Source of the DNA: Myripristis murdjan | Taxonomy: Eukaryota > Chordata > Actinopteri > Holocentriformes > Holocentridae | Length of the DNA: 64,000 bases | Direction: 5' to 3' | NCBI RefSeq assembly: GCF_902150065.1 | Contig: NC_043995.1 | Coordinates: 24,479,501 to 24,543,500, forward strand | Shown: positions 23,501 through 34,142 of the stretch, piece by piece | Numbering within the stretch: position 1 is the stretch's first letter | Layout: each line of letters begins with the position of its first letter | Notes under the pieces: model-generated | Seen by the model: only the letters and a program-made list of their open reading frames with translations | Told to the model about the DNA's origin: nothing | Database searches by the model: none | Position numbers and translations under genes: made by a program

Positions 23501-26500
23501 AAGCCAGTGGTTTTGGGCCAAACTGAAATGTCTGCATGCACTTGGCAGAAATTCAACTTTACAGTGTGGTATGGAGGAGAAAGCATCAGAGAGGGAAAAA
23601 ACCTCTCTTCTGGCTCCACTATAAATCCGGTCCTGCTCTAGCTGCCTTGTGTGGAAAAAAATAAAAGCCCCACCCCACATATGATATAGTGCATTGGGTG
23701 TCATCATACAGTCCTTTGAACATCAACAGCAAACCTGCAGTAGAGCTGACCATGTTCAGGCAAGATACCTTATCTGTATCCACACATCTAGACTTTCTGC
23801 AGCAGAGTATGAGGGCTTCTATTTAAGACGTATGAACCAGGTTCTATGACTGGGACCCATGAAACGTAGCCAAAATCTCCCTCCAAGGATGTGAAGTGAA
23901 ACACGAAACCTGGGAATTCCTAATGACCAAAAGCTGGCTCAAAAAAGCTATGATTCTGGAGATAAAAAAGGAAAACAAACCAACAACAACAACAAAAATC
24001 ACATGCTCTCATAGCAGCATTGGTGTTGCACGGAGCCATTAGGAAATGAGAATGAATCAATAAATGTGCACTTTAGCTTTCTTTCTACATCAAGTCAAGC
24101 CACTGCAGTCCTAATAACAAAAGCTCTGGTATGTGTAGCACAGGTCACTGCACATCCTCATTAGGAGGCTGGAGAGAAATCTCACAGTAACACTAAGAAT
24201 ATGCAGAGTGCCATATGGCAGAGCTACATACTCAAATCTGAACAGCAGAAATGTCATTAGGCCTTACTATTAACATCAAATCTGAACCGCTCGCCATTAA
24301 CCCTCCAGGTCAGGAGCCTTGGTGGCTGCCTATAATCACCTACGCTGCCGACTACCATTGCTCAACGCAGCACATTTCAGAAACAGTGGTATCTTCTGTC
24401 CTAGTTATACTTGTTACTCCAAGTGTCGTGACTGCTCTCACAGGTAACTGCTAAAACAAAGCAAGGTTTGTATGCTGTCAAGTTATTTGAGACTGTAAGT
24501 GAAGGCGTTTCATCTACATCTGGTGTTAAGGCGATCACTTCTAGGAGGCCACCAAGGCAGACGGAAGCAAGATACCTCTCACCATAAAGGAAGATAAACA
24601 TGTAGATAAGGCATCAAGATCATGTGATGAGGCGTACAAGTTTTAATTTCACATTTCCTATTAAAAATTTAACAAGAAAAACATAACATACTCAAGTTAT
24701 AACATGCACCTAAAAACCACAATTTCAGCACCAGCATAACAAAACTAGAATAATTTAAAATCTAAGTGAAAAGAGTTCCACCTCGTACTATCATTTACAT
24801 TTATTGTTGCCTCCAGCGGTCAAAAATTTGCTTGCATTTGGCTGGAGCTGGTGATAATTCCCTATGCTGGATCTGCATGTTCACTTCACTTGCATGGTAT
24901 TTTAAACACGCCTTTCTTCTCCTAAGCGCAAGAAACTTTGTTTGCAGGTGAGCAATGTATTTAAGTATTCAATACTATACTTTACTATATTTTTTTTTTT
25001 TTACAATTAAGCATTCAGCTGCTACTAGAAAAGGAAAAGGGCCTCCTTGCATGAGCTGCACAGGGTCGCAAGAATTACAAGGGTCCAGGAAACTGAAGCT
25101 CAACATACAGAGATAAAAAGTATGAAGCAACTTGGTCTAAAAATGGTGTGTGTATGTATGCATGGGTGTCAGATACAATACCTTGACAAGCTCATCTATA
25201 TCTACAACTCGATTCAATACGACTGCACACACAGCAGTGAAGTCCGGGAAATTTTCAGATTGCATCGTTGTTTACTCTGTACTGATGTTGACATGAATAA
25301 ATGATTAAAGAGTGTGTGTTACCTGAGGTGCAGTTTCTCTAAGCTAGCGTCTGCGAGGTCATCATTGGCTCTCTGGTGGATGTCTCTCTGGGTCTCAATC
25401 TTGTGATCGTCTGAGAGGCCGTCTACTTTGTGGATGAACACCTCAAAGTTGATCTCTGGGTTGACCCGGTAGGCCCGTGACACAGTGAGGTGGAGCCTGC
25501 CCAAGGCCTCCACATAATCATCCTGAGAGGGAGGATATGACACAAAACACACATACAGAGTTTTTCACAAGATGAATCATAAAATGGCCGTGTATGTAAA
25601 CGAACAATCAAAACTTAGCCTACATCTACATTCATCCACACAACCATCATTAAACACATGGGATCACAGGTCACAATACAACTAGTAAGCTACTTTTATT
25701 CAAGGAAATCAAACACTGCAGGATCAAAACGCTACTTCTGGCAATGAAATCTCTCACAAATACCTGGGACCATCCTGTGCTTAGGTGAAGCTTGAAAAAT
25801 AGTAAACATTAGAGTAATATAATTGCAAAACATTAAAGATTTTACCTACAGAATAACACCGACTACACTAGCTATGCCACGGCTAATCCTGATCAAAATA
25901 AGCAGGAAAAACTGCTCGTGAAAAAGAGCTTGGCAAGGGTAATACACTTTTGCGAGCCAAGCTCTTAGTGATTATGAGGCTTAACCCTAAGTTTAGGCCA
26001 GACGAACATTCACACCCATTTTCAAACTGGTATGAGGAAATCCATCATTCCATTGTCTGTCAAAACAACAAGCCAAAAATAGGGCCTCCTAAGATATCAC
26101 TGTGTGACAAACCACTGATACAAGCTGAATCCAGAGTGCGTCCCTGAGTGCAAATAAACCCTTCAATCCGATCAGCTTTGAATTAGATCATGGTTTAGAT
26201 TTACGTCTTGAAAGCCTTAGGTCATTACGTGGTAAGTTAACATCAGTGACATCTAATTGTCTTGCAGCCTGAGTCATCCAGGCTTCTCTTGGCTATTTAT
26301 CACTGAATTTGCCAGCCTCCTTCTGTTCAGGGTCAATCAAGAGCCTCTGTAGCAGCTTACATTAAACCAGTGAAATGTGTGTTGGTGCTGGATTCAAACT
26401 TGCTGCCTGTTTGGTCTGTAAAGCTGCACAATGTAACAACTTAAAAAAGGATCAAACTCAAGTCTGTCAAGTGCAGATTCAACATTTCCAATAATTCCCA

Positions 26501-28664
26501 GCATCTAGGCTAAGCTGAGGATACTGTTACATGATCCCCAGCAATGAAGAAAACCTCAGAGGGAGTGAATCCGAGTGCATGAAATCTACTTTGAACAATA
26601 AATCATCTTTTTCTGTCTTTGTCATGCTCACACACAGACTTAGCACCCAGTGACCGTCTCTACAGTTACTCAAACCTACCCGCCTCTATGTGTGCTTTTG
26701 TTTAAAAAATAAGAAGATACTAACTTATGTTTGCTCTCAGGAAAATTGTGGACGTGAGAAATGTGATTAAAGAGAGGCAATGTGCTAATTATTCAGTAAT
26801 TCTTAGATTGCAAATATGTGTAAGGATGTAAAATATCATTTCACGACACAGTACACAATGAGCTGAAAACACCTACTCACTTTGTGACTGCTTGCAGCAC
26901 AAAGTTGTAATTTCCTGATATTTTAGTCAGCAGACAGTGGAAACAGTCAGATATTTGTAAGATGACATGTCAAGTACCGCCAGATGTTCTAATTTGGTTT
27001 ACCAACGATCTAAAAGTATGTGGTTTGAATGGGGATACAAGCATGCAACCGGTGAACTGTGTTCTGTGCAAACATGGTTTTTTTTTTCCTGCTCATTTCC
27101 ATTTGACCCCGCTTGTTCATGTGTATCCATTTGCTAAATCAACATGTCCCGTAATTCACCTGAGCATCAATGACAAATATCAAGGCCCCGGTTCCTCTGA
27201 AGATCATCTCATAGTCAAAGGTGGGGTCGAAGAAGTCCACCTGGCCGGGGAAATCCCAGATCTGGAAGTTCACGAAGGAGCTGCTGGAGATGTCGTCCTT
27301 GTAGATCTTGTTGGTGCTCTCCAAGAACAAAGTCTCATTGGGAGACATTTTGTGGAATACCACCTGAAAACAGAAGAACATTCATCTCTGAGCTCTATAA
27401 ACACACAAGACTTGGACTTTAATGCAGAGACCGACTGACAATAAAGAGAGTCTGATTTAAACAACAAACAAAAAAAAATACTACCACACAGCACAAGGAT
27501 AATATAACTGCATGTGTAGTAGCCTACAAGGCCAGTGTTATAATCATGATCATCCTTTCGCAATAGCCTATTCCCATAACAAGTTGAAACTGTGTTACAT
27601 ACCAGCAATGTGGGTACAGGCTACAGTAAGCAACAAAACAGGAAATTAAGAACTGCAAGCCTGTAATGCTGCTTTTGAAAATGAAATCTCAGACACCTGT
27701 GAGCATCATGTGATCCTATACTCAGGAAAAGCTTGAAAAATAGCTAATTACAGCTTTATGGCTAAACTGAGAGACAGTGGTGCAGCAGATGGCTTTGATA
27801 GATAAACCACTGTCTACCAGAGACATGCAATGTATAAAGACATCAGCACCTCACATGCTTAGCAAGGGCACACTGCAAAAAATACTATGCCCATGACACT
27901 GTACATAACACTCAACATTCAGCATTTTATAACTGTGTGCTGAACAGCAAAGTGTAGCTAAGGACTAGTAAGTGCATTTGTCAACTGAACAGAGTGACAA
28001 GCACCAAATAAGTTCCTGTTAGTGATGTTAGGAGGAACTGTGGTGCTTACTCCCCCCACTGCCATTTTGAACTGGCACTCAGGCCACTGAGATCCCAGGC
28101 CAATGAACCAGCAAAAACCCAAATCACATGTTTCTCAGCCCATACTAGAGTTTTATAGGACAAAGTTAATCTGGGACTTGAGGGCCTGTGGATTTGTGGC
28201 AAACACAGCACAATACTGAGCATGCAATATGCATGGCAACTTCAGCACCGAAAGAAATGCATAACTCTCCACTTCTGTTTCTCTAGGCGATATCTGTATG
28301 ATAGGCCACTGTTGTATCACACTACATACAGTCTTGTTCTACCCCCTGCTCATATTTAAAGGGGAAATGCACTGCCCACTGTGCAGTTTGACATGAATAA
28401 TACACTATATCACAGAACAGACATCTGCAGCTCATTATCAATTATTCAACCACAGGGCCAGACTTACAGAGTAAGAGAATGACAAAGAAAGCTTTCTGTA
28501 GCCACACATAGCTGCTGATGATCTCAACTAAATATGACATCAAACACACAATGCAATGAGCACAGTGGCCAAACTGATTCAAAACAAAGTGTTGTGACTT
28601 GCAGAATGTAAAGGTGTGGCCGCCCGCTCTACTGTCATGTGAGAGCAATAAATCAGACCTGCTC

Positions 28665-28730
<66 letters not shown>

Positions 28731-29327
28731 GCCTTCAGTACCTTTCACGAATGGGCGGGACTAAATTAAACTTAGCATGATAACCAAGTTGTTGACCAGA
28801 CAGATACATGCCGTATGTCAACAAAGGAATGATCAGGGAGATGCACTGAGCCTCTGTAGCCAACCTGGTTAATCATTTATGTCTATATCAAACACGCTGG
28901 CTAATGCTGGGAGCTAACTAGCCTATAATGACTGTAGGAGGTTTGCTCTTACAGTTATCCCACTCTTGTAACCACTCTGTGTTTAGACCTTAGCTGTAGA
29001 TGTTGGTTGCCCTTATGCATCCCGCTGGCTACATGCTAAACTAACTCGCTAGCTAGTTGGCTAACGTCACTTGGCGAAAACCAGAAGAAGGCGTCGCTCG
29101 CCGCGTTAGGCAAAATACAGTCGGTGGCTAACATCTCTTCTTACCTTTTGTATTGACGATTTGCCGCTTCTTCGCAAACCCATCAGCAGGATTCTCGGTT
29201 TGCTATCGGACGGTGCTGGGCTGTCCTCGATGTCGGCCTCCTCTTCTCCATAGCCAAAATCTTTGGGGAACGAGTCCGCAACCCCGTAGCTGTCAGCCAG
29301 CTGTTCCACCTCGTACTGAATCGACAT
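18604..29327 (-). CDS. rragc: Ras-related GTP-binding protein C (RagC GTPase), seven coding exons
   Basis: RagC pairs with RagA/B on the lysosome surface through Ragulator and recruits mTORC1 when amino acids are plentiful. Coding exons in order are 29145-29327, 27160-27363, 25323-25522, 23050-23164, 21968-22110, 19914-20062 and 18604-18758; phases join exactly to give 382 residues (human about 399). The start [10 protein letters not shown] matches the family N-terminus and is followed by an acidic, serine-containing stretch shorter than the mammalian Gly-rich one. The GTPase domain shows P-loop GLRRSGKSS (residues 50-58), the switch-II motif WDFPGQ (97-102) and HKVD (160-163). The C-terminal Roadblock-type half (about 235-370) is nearly identical to the family. 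The tail ends LNGTPRNTV, like human HNGTPRNAI. The gene is divergent from mycbp, 1.3 kb away. Which teleost copy (rragca or rragcb) cannot be decided here. Confidence 0.97.
18965..19268. mobile_element. MITE-like palindromic element (common fish family), full-length-looking copy
   Basis: The element lies in rragc intron 6. It opens CAGGGCTGCAAGTAGTGATT and has AATTAATCAATTAATCATTT just inside. It closes with GATCGACAAATCAACTTATC followed by GTTTCAACACTAG. The ends are imperfect inverted repeats of GCTGcAAC...GATTA type. The middle contains GTCTTCAAACTGTTTCCTTA and a GTCTGACCAGCAGCC block. I know this layout as a very frequent non-autonomous element of fish genomes. A second partial copy lies at 51,088-51,245. 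There is no coding capacity. Confidence 0.6.
20476..20504. repeat. Poly-A run in rragc intron 5
   Basis: About 29 uninterrupted A on the + strand, within the intron between exons 5 and 6 of rragc. The rest of that intron (20,063-21,967) shows short A runs and no other feature I can name. Confidence 0.93.
23165..25322. other. rragc intron 3 without recognised features
   Basis: About 2.2 kb between exons 3 and 4 of rragc. Small AT-rich runs occur, for example poly-T at 24,991-25,003, but no repeat, RNA gene or alternative exon was recognised. Confidence 0.5.
25727..25970. repeat. Diverged dispersed repeat, copy A (rragc intron 2)
   Basis: Shares with copy B at 27,665-27,890 the ordered blocks GCTACTTCTGGCAATGAAAT (B: GCTGCTTTTGAAAATGAAAT) and AAGCTTGAAAAATAG (identical in B). 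About 120-140 bases further on it has GCTTGGCAAGGGTAATACAC (B: GCTTAGCAAGGGCACACTGC). The spacing is the same to within a few tens of bases, so the two stretches are homologous. The family is unknown to me and a SINE is possible. Confidence 0.5.
27665..27890. repeat. Diverged dispersed repeat, copy B (rragc intron 1)
   Basis: Partner of the repeat at 25,727-25,970, in the same orientation and in the neighbouring intron. The shared blocks are described there. No open frame and no clear terminal repeats. Confidence 0.5.
28671..28729. repeat. (GT)n microsatellite in rragc intron 1
   Basis: Close to 30 uninterrupted GT units on the + strand, the longest perfect dinucleotide array of the window outside the left flank. 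Confidence 0.96.
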
Positions 29328-30013
29328 TTTGACCTAACGACGGTCGCTTCCCCAATCCCCCCCTTACTTGTCGTTTAATACAGCCGTGTTTGTACCGGAA
29401 TATAGCCCAGCACCTAGCGTTAAACGATGAAATACTTTGTCAGTTATGCTTGGGCTACTTACAAACACAGAGCGTGCTCCCAGTCCCACACATTTCCTTT
29501 GGATTTCCTTTCCTGTTAGAAAAAAAAAAAATCCTCTCTTTATCCCGCCCCCCCCCTAATTCTGATTGGCTGTGCGGATCACAACGCGAATGGTGATTCG
29601 TCCGACGGGCTGCCACTCTCCTGAGGGTTTTCACTGTCACCTGACTAGTACTCAGACTTGTTTTGTGACCTATCACCTGAATAACAGACAAAATTCATAC
29701 TTTTGTCGGAAGTATTTAAAGTCGTTTGAGTCCACAGCTGTAAAATGCTTCTTAATTTTTTTACACTTACCATTAAAACGTGCACATTTGATAAAGATTA
29801 GGAAAAAAAACATATCAAATCAAAAGTGAATATTTATGGTATTCTGTAGGTTCACCAGCAGATGGAGTCGAACATCCACGCCAATAAAAATGAGACTTTC
29901 AAGTCCTGCCGAAAATATCGTAATTAATAAAAATGACAGTTGAAAGCCCCAACAAAGTGTTTTCATTACTATCATTATTATCATCATCATTATTAGTAGT
30001 AGTAGTAGTAGTG

Positions 30014-30046
<33 letters not shown>

Positions 30047-30649
30047 ATAGTAGTAGTAGTAGTAGTAGTAGCAGTAACAGTAATAGTAGTAGTAGTAGGA
30101 GTGGTAGTAGTTGTAATAGTAGTAGTAGTCGTGGTGGTGGTATTGGTAATAGTGTCAGTGTTACTATTTTGTGTAATTTTTCCTATATACTAAAACTCAT
30201 TAATATTACTGTATATTTCAATGATTTCTGTGTTCGCTCATTTTTGTCACACACTTGGAAATGACACTCTTAGTGCTAAAAAGACAACTAAAAAAAGTAT
30301 TTAGCAGAGACTTTATTTGTGTTTTTTAAGTCGAAATTATATATATCTACAAAAAATAATTAAATTAATTAAAAGCATACATGCACTTTTCTTATTTTCT
30401 CGTTCAAGCGCAACATGACTGGATTTGCCACGTTGTATTTGCGACTTCCTCCTCGTGAAGCTTGAGTTTACGAGGTGTACATGAAGGCGGCGGCGAGCCC
30501 ATCAGAGCACACCCACTCCGCGAGAGGGGAAGGTGATAACCGAAACTAAGCACATCTTTATCCAGCTGCTGTACAACTTTGTGTGTGTGGCCGTGTCGCT
30601 GGGCACACTTTAAACAAAAGTAATAGGGAAAACGAGGCCGACAACCAGC
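29328..30649. promoter_or_regulatory. Divergent promoter region between rragc and mycbp
   Basis: The start codons of rragc (-) and mycbp (+) lie 1.3 kb apart, head to head. On the rragc side an inverted CCAAT box (ATTGG, 29,565-29,569) sits next to a C-run, and E-box-like CACCTG occurs at 29,638-29,643. The mycbp side (about 30,400-30,649) is GC-richer. The two sides are split by a GTA microsatellite, so this may be two promoters rather than one shared unit. No TATA box is evident. Confidence 0.55.
29990..30132. repeat. (GTA)n trinucleotide microsatellite
   Basis: About 140 bases of GTA/TAG repeats with GTG, GCA and TAA interruptions. It lies between the rragc and mycbp promoters. A poly-Val open frame crossing it is an artefact. 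Confidence 0.95.
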
Positions 30650-32127
30650 ATGGCACATTATAGAGTAAGTAGCTTGATGTTTTTTTTGTTTTCGCCTCAA
30701 CTTGTGCTGTGTTGTCATGGAGTAATGCTGCATGTCCAACAAATTGCCAGCTAGCTAAGCTAACGTTAGCGAGTGCGAAGGTTACCAGGCACCGTTTCAT
30801 TACACCGGCCGTCCACGACACTTACATTTGAAGTCTGGGCCTGGCTGTATTAACCGTGGGGTTTTAGAATCTGCAACTTAGCTAGCTAAAGCTGAGTCGA
30901 AACCCTCCATATTATTGTTAAACAAACTTTGTGACTTTATTTATTCGTTTATTTATTTATTTATCGTAAGTTGTTGCAACAGTCTCGTGTGTCATTTCCA
31001 GCTGCACATTTTGTGCCGAGTATGACTGGAGATTGCTAACTAGCTGGCCCTCGAGGCACAAATGACAGATTCAAAATAAAATCAACTTTTTTAAAAATGT
31101 TTTGTTGCTACTAAATAGGCCTGAATCATTGAGCAGGTTTGAGCAACATTATTAATTGGTAGTGAATTGGCTAACCTTTTTTTTTTTTTTTTTTCTGTCC
31201 ATAGGCTTCAGAGTCAAAGAGGGAACAGTTTCGGAGATACTTGGAGAAAGCTGGCATTCTGGATAGCCTTACCTGTGGTGTGTTAACATCTTCTTTATTG
31301 TTATTTCTCTGTACGCTTTGGCATTATGCAGCAATTTTGTAACAAGAATCCAAAGCTTAGCACTAAAATTGCCAACACAACTTCTTCATTTGTTCAAATG
31401 GTGCCAGTTTACACTGTTGTGGTAAATTTGACATCAGGTTGTAACATTTTAAATGTTACAACCTGATTCTAACAATGGTCAGTAGTTACATGTGTTTTGT
31501 TTTTCCCACAGTGTTACTTATTGACAAGATATTGTTTTGTACTGTAAGAAATTACTAGATGTGTGTGTGTCTTTCAGCACTGGTGGCTTTGTATGAAGAA
31601 CAGGAGAAGCCCAGCAATGCCATGGAGTATCCTTATCTACAACTGCCTTGCCAGTCTAATACAGCTGCATCATCCTAGCAAAATATGTCTTGGCACAGAT
31701 GGTAGTGAGTTGAGCTGATGAGTCAGAACGCAGGCTCATGCTCTCCCCCACAAACTACAACAACATCAGGGATGCATTTATAAAAATATAGATGATAGTG
31801 CTTTGTAGATTCTTTAACCAAGTCCCGATCAGATTTCTGAAGCAGTATCTCTGTGTGACCGATAAGATGTCGACGGACACTGAAGCTCTACAGCGGGAGC
31901 TGAGTGAGTTGACGCAGAGGTGCGCACTGCTGGTAGAAGAAAACAAAGAACTTAAAACACGGGTATGATTTCTGCTCACGATGAAATTAAGGAATTGGTT
32001 CTTGTGTACAAATTGTGTTGAATCTGAAATCACATATGAATTGCCTAATTTAGTTTAGCTATTTTCCCCATCTCTCCAGCTTCAACGTTATGAACCCGGA
32101 CCAGAGGATGGAGGCACAGCTAACTAG
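30650..32127 (+). CDS. mycbp: c-Myc-binding protein (MYCBP/AMY-1), five exons
   Basis: MYCBP is a small protein reported to bind the N-terminus of c-Myc and A-kinase anchoring proteins, found in cytoplasm, nucleus and sperm/ciliary structures. Exons are 30650-30664, 31205-31277, 31578-31626, 31833-31962 and 32080-32127; all junctions are GT/AG and in phase, giving 104 residues (human 103). The first exon encodes only MAHYR. The conserved N-terminal part reads SKREQFRRYLEKAGILDSL, then LVALYEE, then EFLKQYL. The C-terminal half is a charged coiled coil (LQRELSEL ... VEENKELKTRLQRYEP). The ATG has a good context (CAGCATGG). The gene is head-to-head with rragc and convergent with gja9. A candidate AATAAA lies at 32,761-32,766. 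Confidence 0.96.
31433..31467. repeat. Perfect palindrome with 17-bp arms
   Basis: In mycbp intron 2 the left arm ATCAGGTTGTAACATTT (31,433-31,449) and the right arm AAATGTTACAACCTGAT (31,451-31,467) are exact reverse complements separated by a single T. It lies 155 bases after exon 2 and 110 bases before exon 3. Confidence 0.97.
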
Positions 32128-33350
32128 ACACCAAGAGACTACTGGCTTAGTCAATGTAGTTTTTTCCCCTTTATATAGCTTTGGTTTTTCACCATAAAAC
32201 AGCATTGTTAAGTGAAGATCACTGATGTGTATGTACCTGTGCTATATTTCTTAAGTCTTATTTTCTATGATGTTTCTTAGAATGTAACTTGTACATAATG
32301 TATAAAATGTTTTTTTTCCCAGCTCATTCAGTCTTATGTCTTTTTAAATGAGAAACCCCCCTTCCACATGATTTTGAAGGGCTGTTTTGAAGACATCAGT
32401 ATTGGGGACTAATGTATAACGCAGGGGTCTATAATAACCAATATAATGGTGACACTGCTTAGACACTTGTTGCATTGTTTCCTTAACATAATTCATAATT
32501 AGATGCCTTGTTCAGACCAAAATACTAACTATTTCTCAGACACACATCTGACACAAGTAGATGTAAAAGAAAAAAACCCCTCAAATAATCAAGTTATTGT
32601 GCTGATATACTTGTTTGTACTGGTCTTACTGGTGCATCATCAATGGAGTAATATCTGCACATCAATATATCAGCCAGGTCCCTCATTGGAATATCACACA
32701 TTTTGTTATAAATCATGCCCCGAGTAGACAAATAGGTGATGACTCATTCACATCACTGTTAATAAAATCCTGGTGCAGGCATTCATTTCTTGAGTTGTTT
32801 GCTGTGGTGGCAGTCATTCACCTTGGGCTGAGGGCAAGAAGGCAAAAAAGGGCTTTGACTGAAGCATCTTCCTCTGTATCTATTACATTTGCAGTGTCTT
32901 GTCTCCCTGCCATTGTTGATGCTGTCCTGCCTTGTTTTATCCACTACTGCTGACACTCAGTGAATAATGATGCTGTGATAGTCATGTGAACATGCTCAGT
33001 GGGAAAACAACACAAAGTCTGATCTGAGAGTTCACACAGCTGTCACTGTAGCAGGAAACGTTTACGAAAGTGATGCAATAAGAATTTAAAATGTCAGATT
33101 CAGTGCTGTTTTTTTTTTTTTTTTTTTTTTTTTTTTCATAAAAATCAGATTTGTGTCAGATTTGAGGAGAAAATCACTCTTGCTAGTGCCCTAAAATGTA
33201 TAATGTGACTTTGGAAATAATCTTTCCAACAAAATAATCTTCCCACCAAAAACATCCTGACAATTGTACCCCTCCAGTATTGCTCCGATTTTACCACTTA
33301 GCCAGTCATGTAGCTCAGACATGGATTTTTTTTTTTTTTTTTTTTTTTTC
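32128..33350. other. mycbp 3' UTR and intergenic sequence
   Basis: After the mycbp stop codon comes AT-rich sequence that should hold its 3' UTR. AATAAA at 32,761-32,766 is the only canonical + strand signal I noticed. A poly-T run lies at about 33,110-33,136 and another at 33,328-33,349. There is no further gene. Confidence 0.5.
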
Positions 33351-33351
33351 A

Positions 33352-33545
33352 GAGCAGGGGTGTCAAACCATGACTCCAAGCCAAGAGCATAGAGACTTTC
33401 CATTCAGCCAAAGATTATGGCAGGTGATTGTATTGATTAGATTGTTTGTGGTAGAAGGTGTGCTGATCAGTGAAATCACCAGCTGTAGACACAAGTTGGA
33501 ATGAAAACCTTCTGTGGCACAATGTTTGGCCTCCCTGCCCTAACA
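33352..33545. mobile_element. Diverged hAT-type MITE remnant
   Basis: The sequence starts with GAGCAGGGGTGTCAAACCAT and carries CCATTCAGCCAAAGATTATG, GCAGGTGATTG, TGATCAGTGAAATCACCAGC and GTTGGAATGAAAACC, ending near TGGCCTCCCTGCCCT. This order of blocks resembles a frequent fish element whose ends read CAGGGGTGTCAAAC, but the right end here has drifted. Identification is from memory of the consensus. Confidence 0.45.
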
Positions 33546-33784
33546 CATAGGAGCAATGCATCTTGTTAAGGTTTTTGTATAGTAGGTTTGTAATGTTCAT
33601 GTACCATTTCAGTGAAAAGTTACTCAGCCCTGACAGTCAGGCCTCATGTAACTAATCCTGCATTGGACCTCTGAGAAATATGGTACCTTGAATTGTTAAG
33701 TCTACACAATGAAATGTGGCTACAATTATTTTTTTTTATGTGAATTTGATAACATTGAGTGCAGTTGGTCATAATAGAAAACAA

Positions 33785-33790
33785 CTTTAT
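33785..33790 (-). terminator. Candidate polyadenylation signal of gja9
   Basis: The + strand TTTATT reads AATAAA on the minus strand, about 350 bases past the gja9 stop codon. It is the first canonical signal downstream that I noticed. Confidence 0.45.
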
Positions 33791-34142
33791 TCCAAAGAAC
33801 ATTTAAAAATATATAAAATATACAGTTTACATCAGCAGACCTCTGTTGTCCCTCACCGTAATATTACAACAACAATCGAAAAGTTGCTTTGCCATTAACT
33901 GCCAGCAAAGCATGCACTACTGACAGCTACACAGTGGCTTTAAATATCTGAAGACAAAACTTTACACCAAAGATAAACTTACAACCTTTCACCAGTAGGG
34001 GGGGAGTAAGGCTTTGAGTGCTGTTGTCTCCATATGCGAACTGCAGTGCAGACATCACAGTCTTATGAATGCCCCAGTGACACAGGTTGCCATGGTGCAA
34101 TGGCACAAATAAGGATGAGAAGAATACATTTGTATTCAGGTT

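Noticed and set aside
26962-27438. 158-codon + strand frame
   Set aside because: It lies antisense to rragc exon 2, and the minus-strand exon is unambiguous RagC.
29933-30193. 86-residue Val-rich open frame
   Set aside because: It is the translation of the GTA trinucleotide array.
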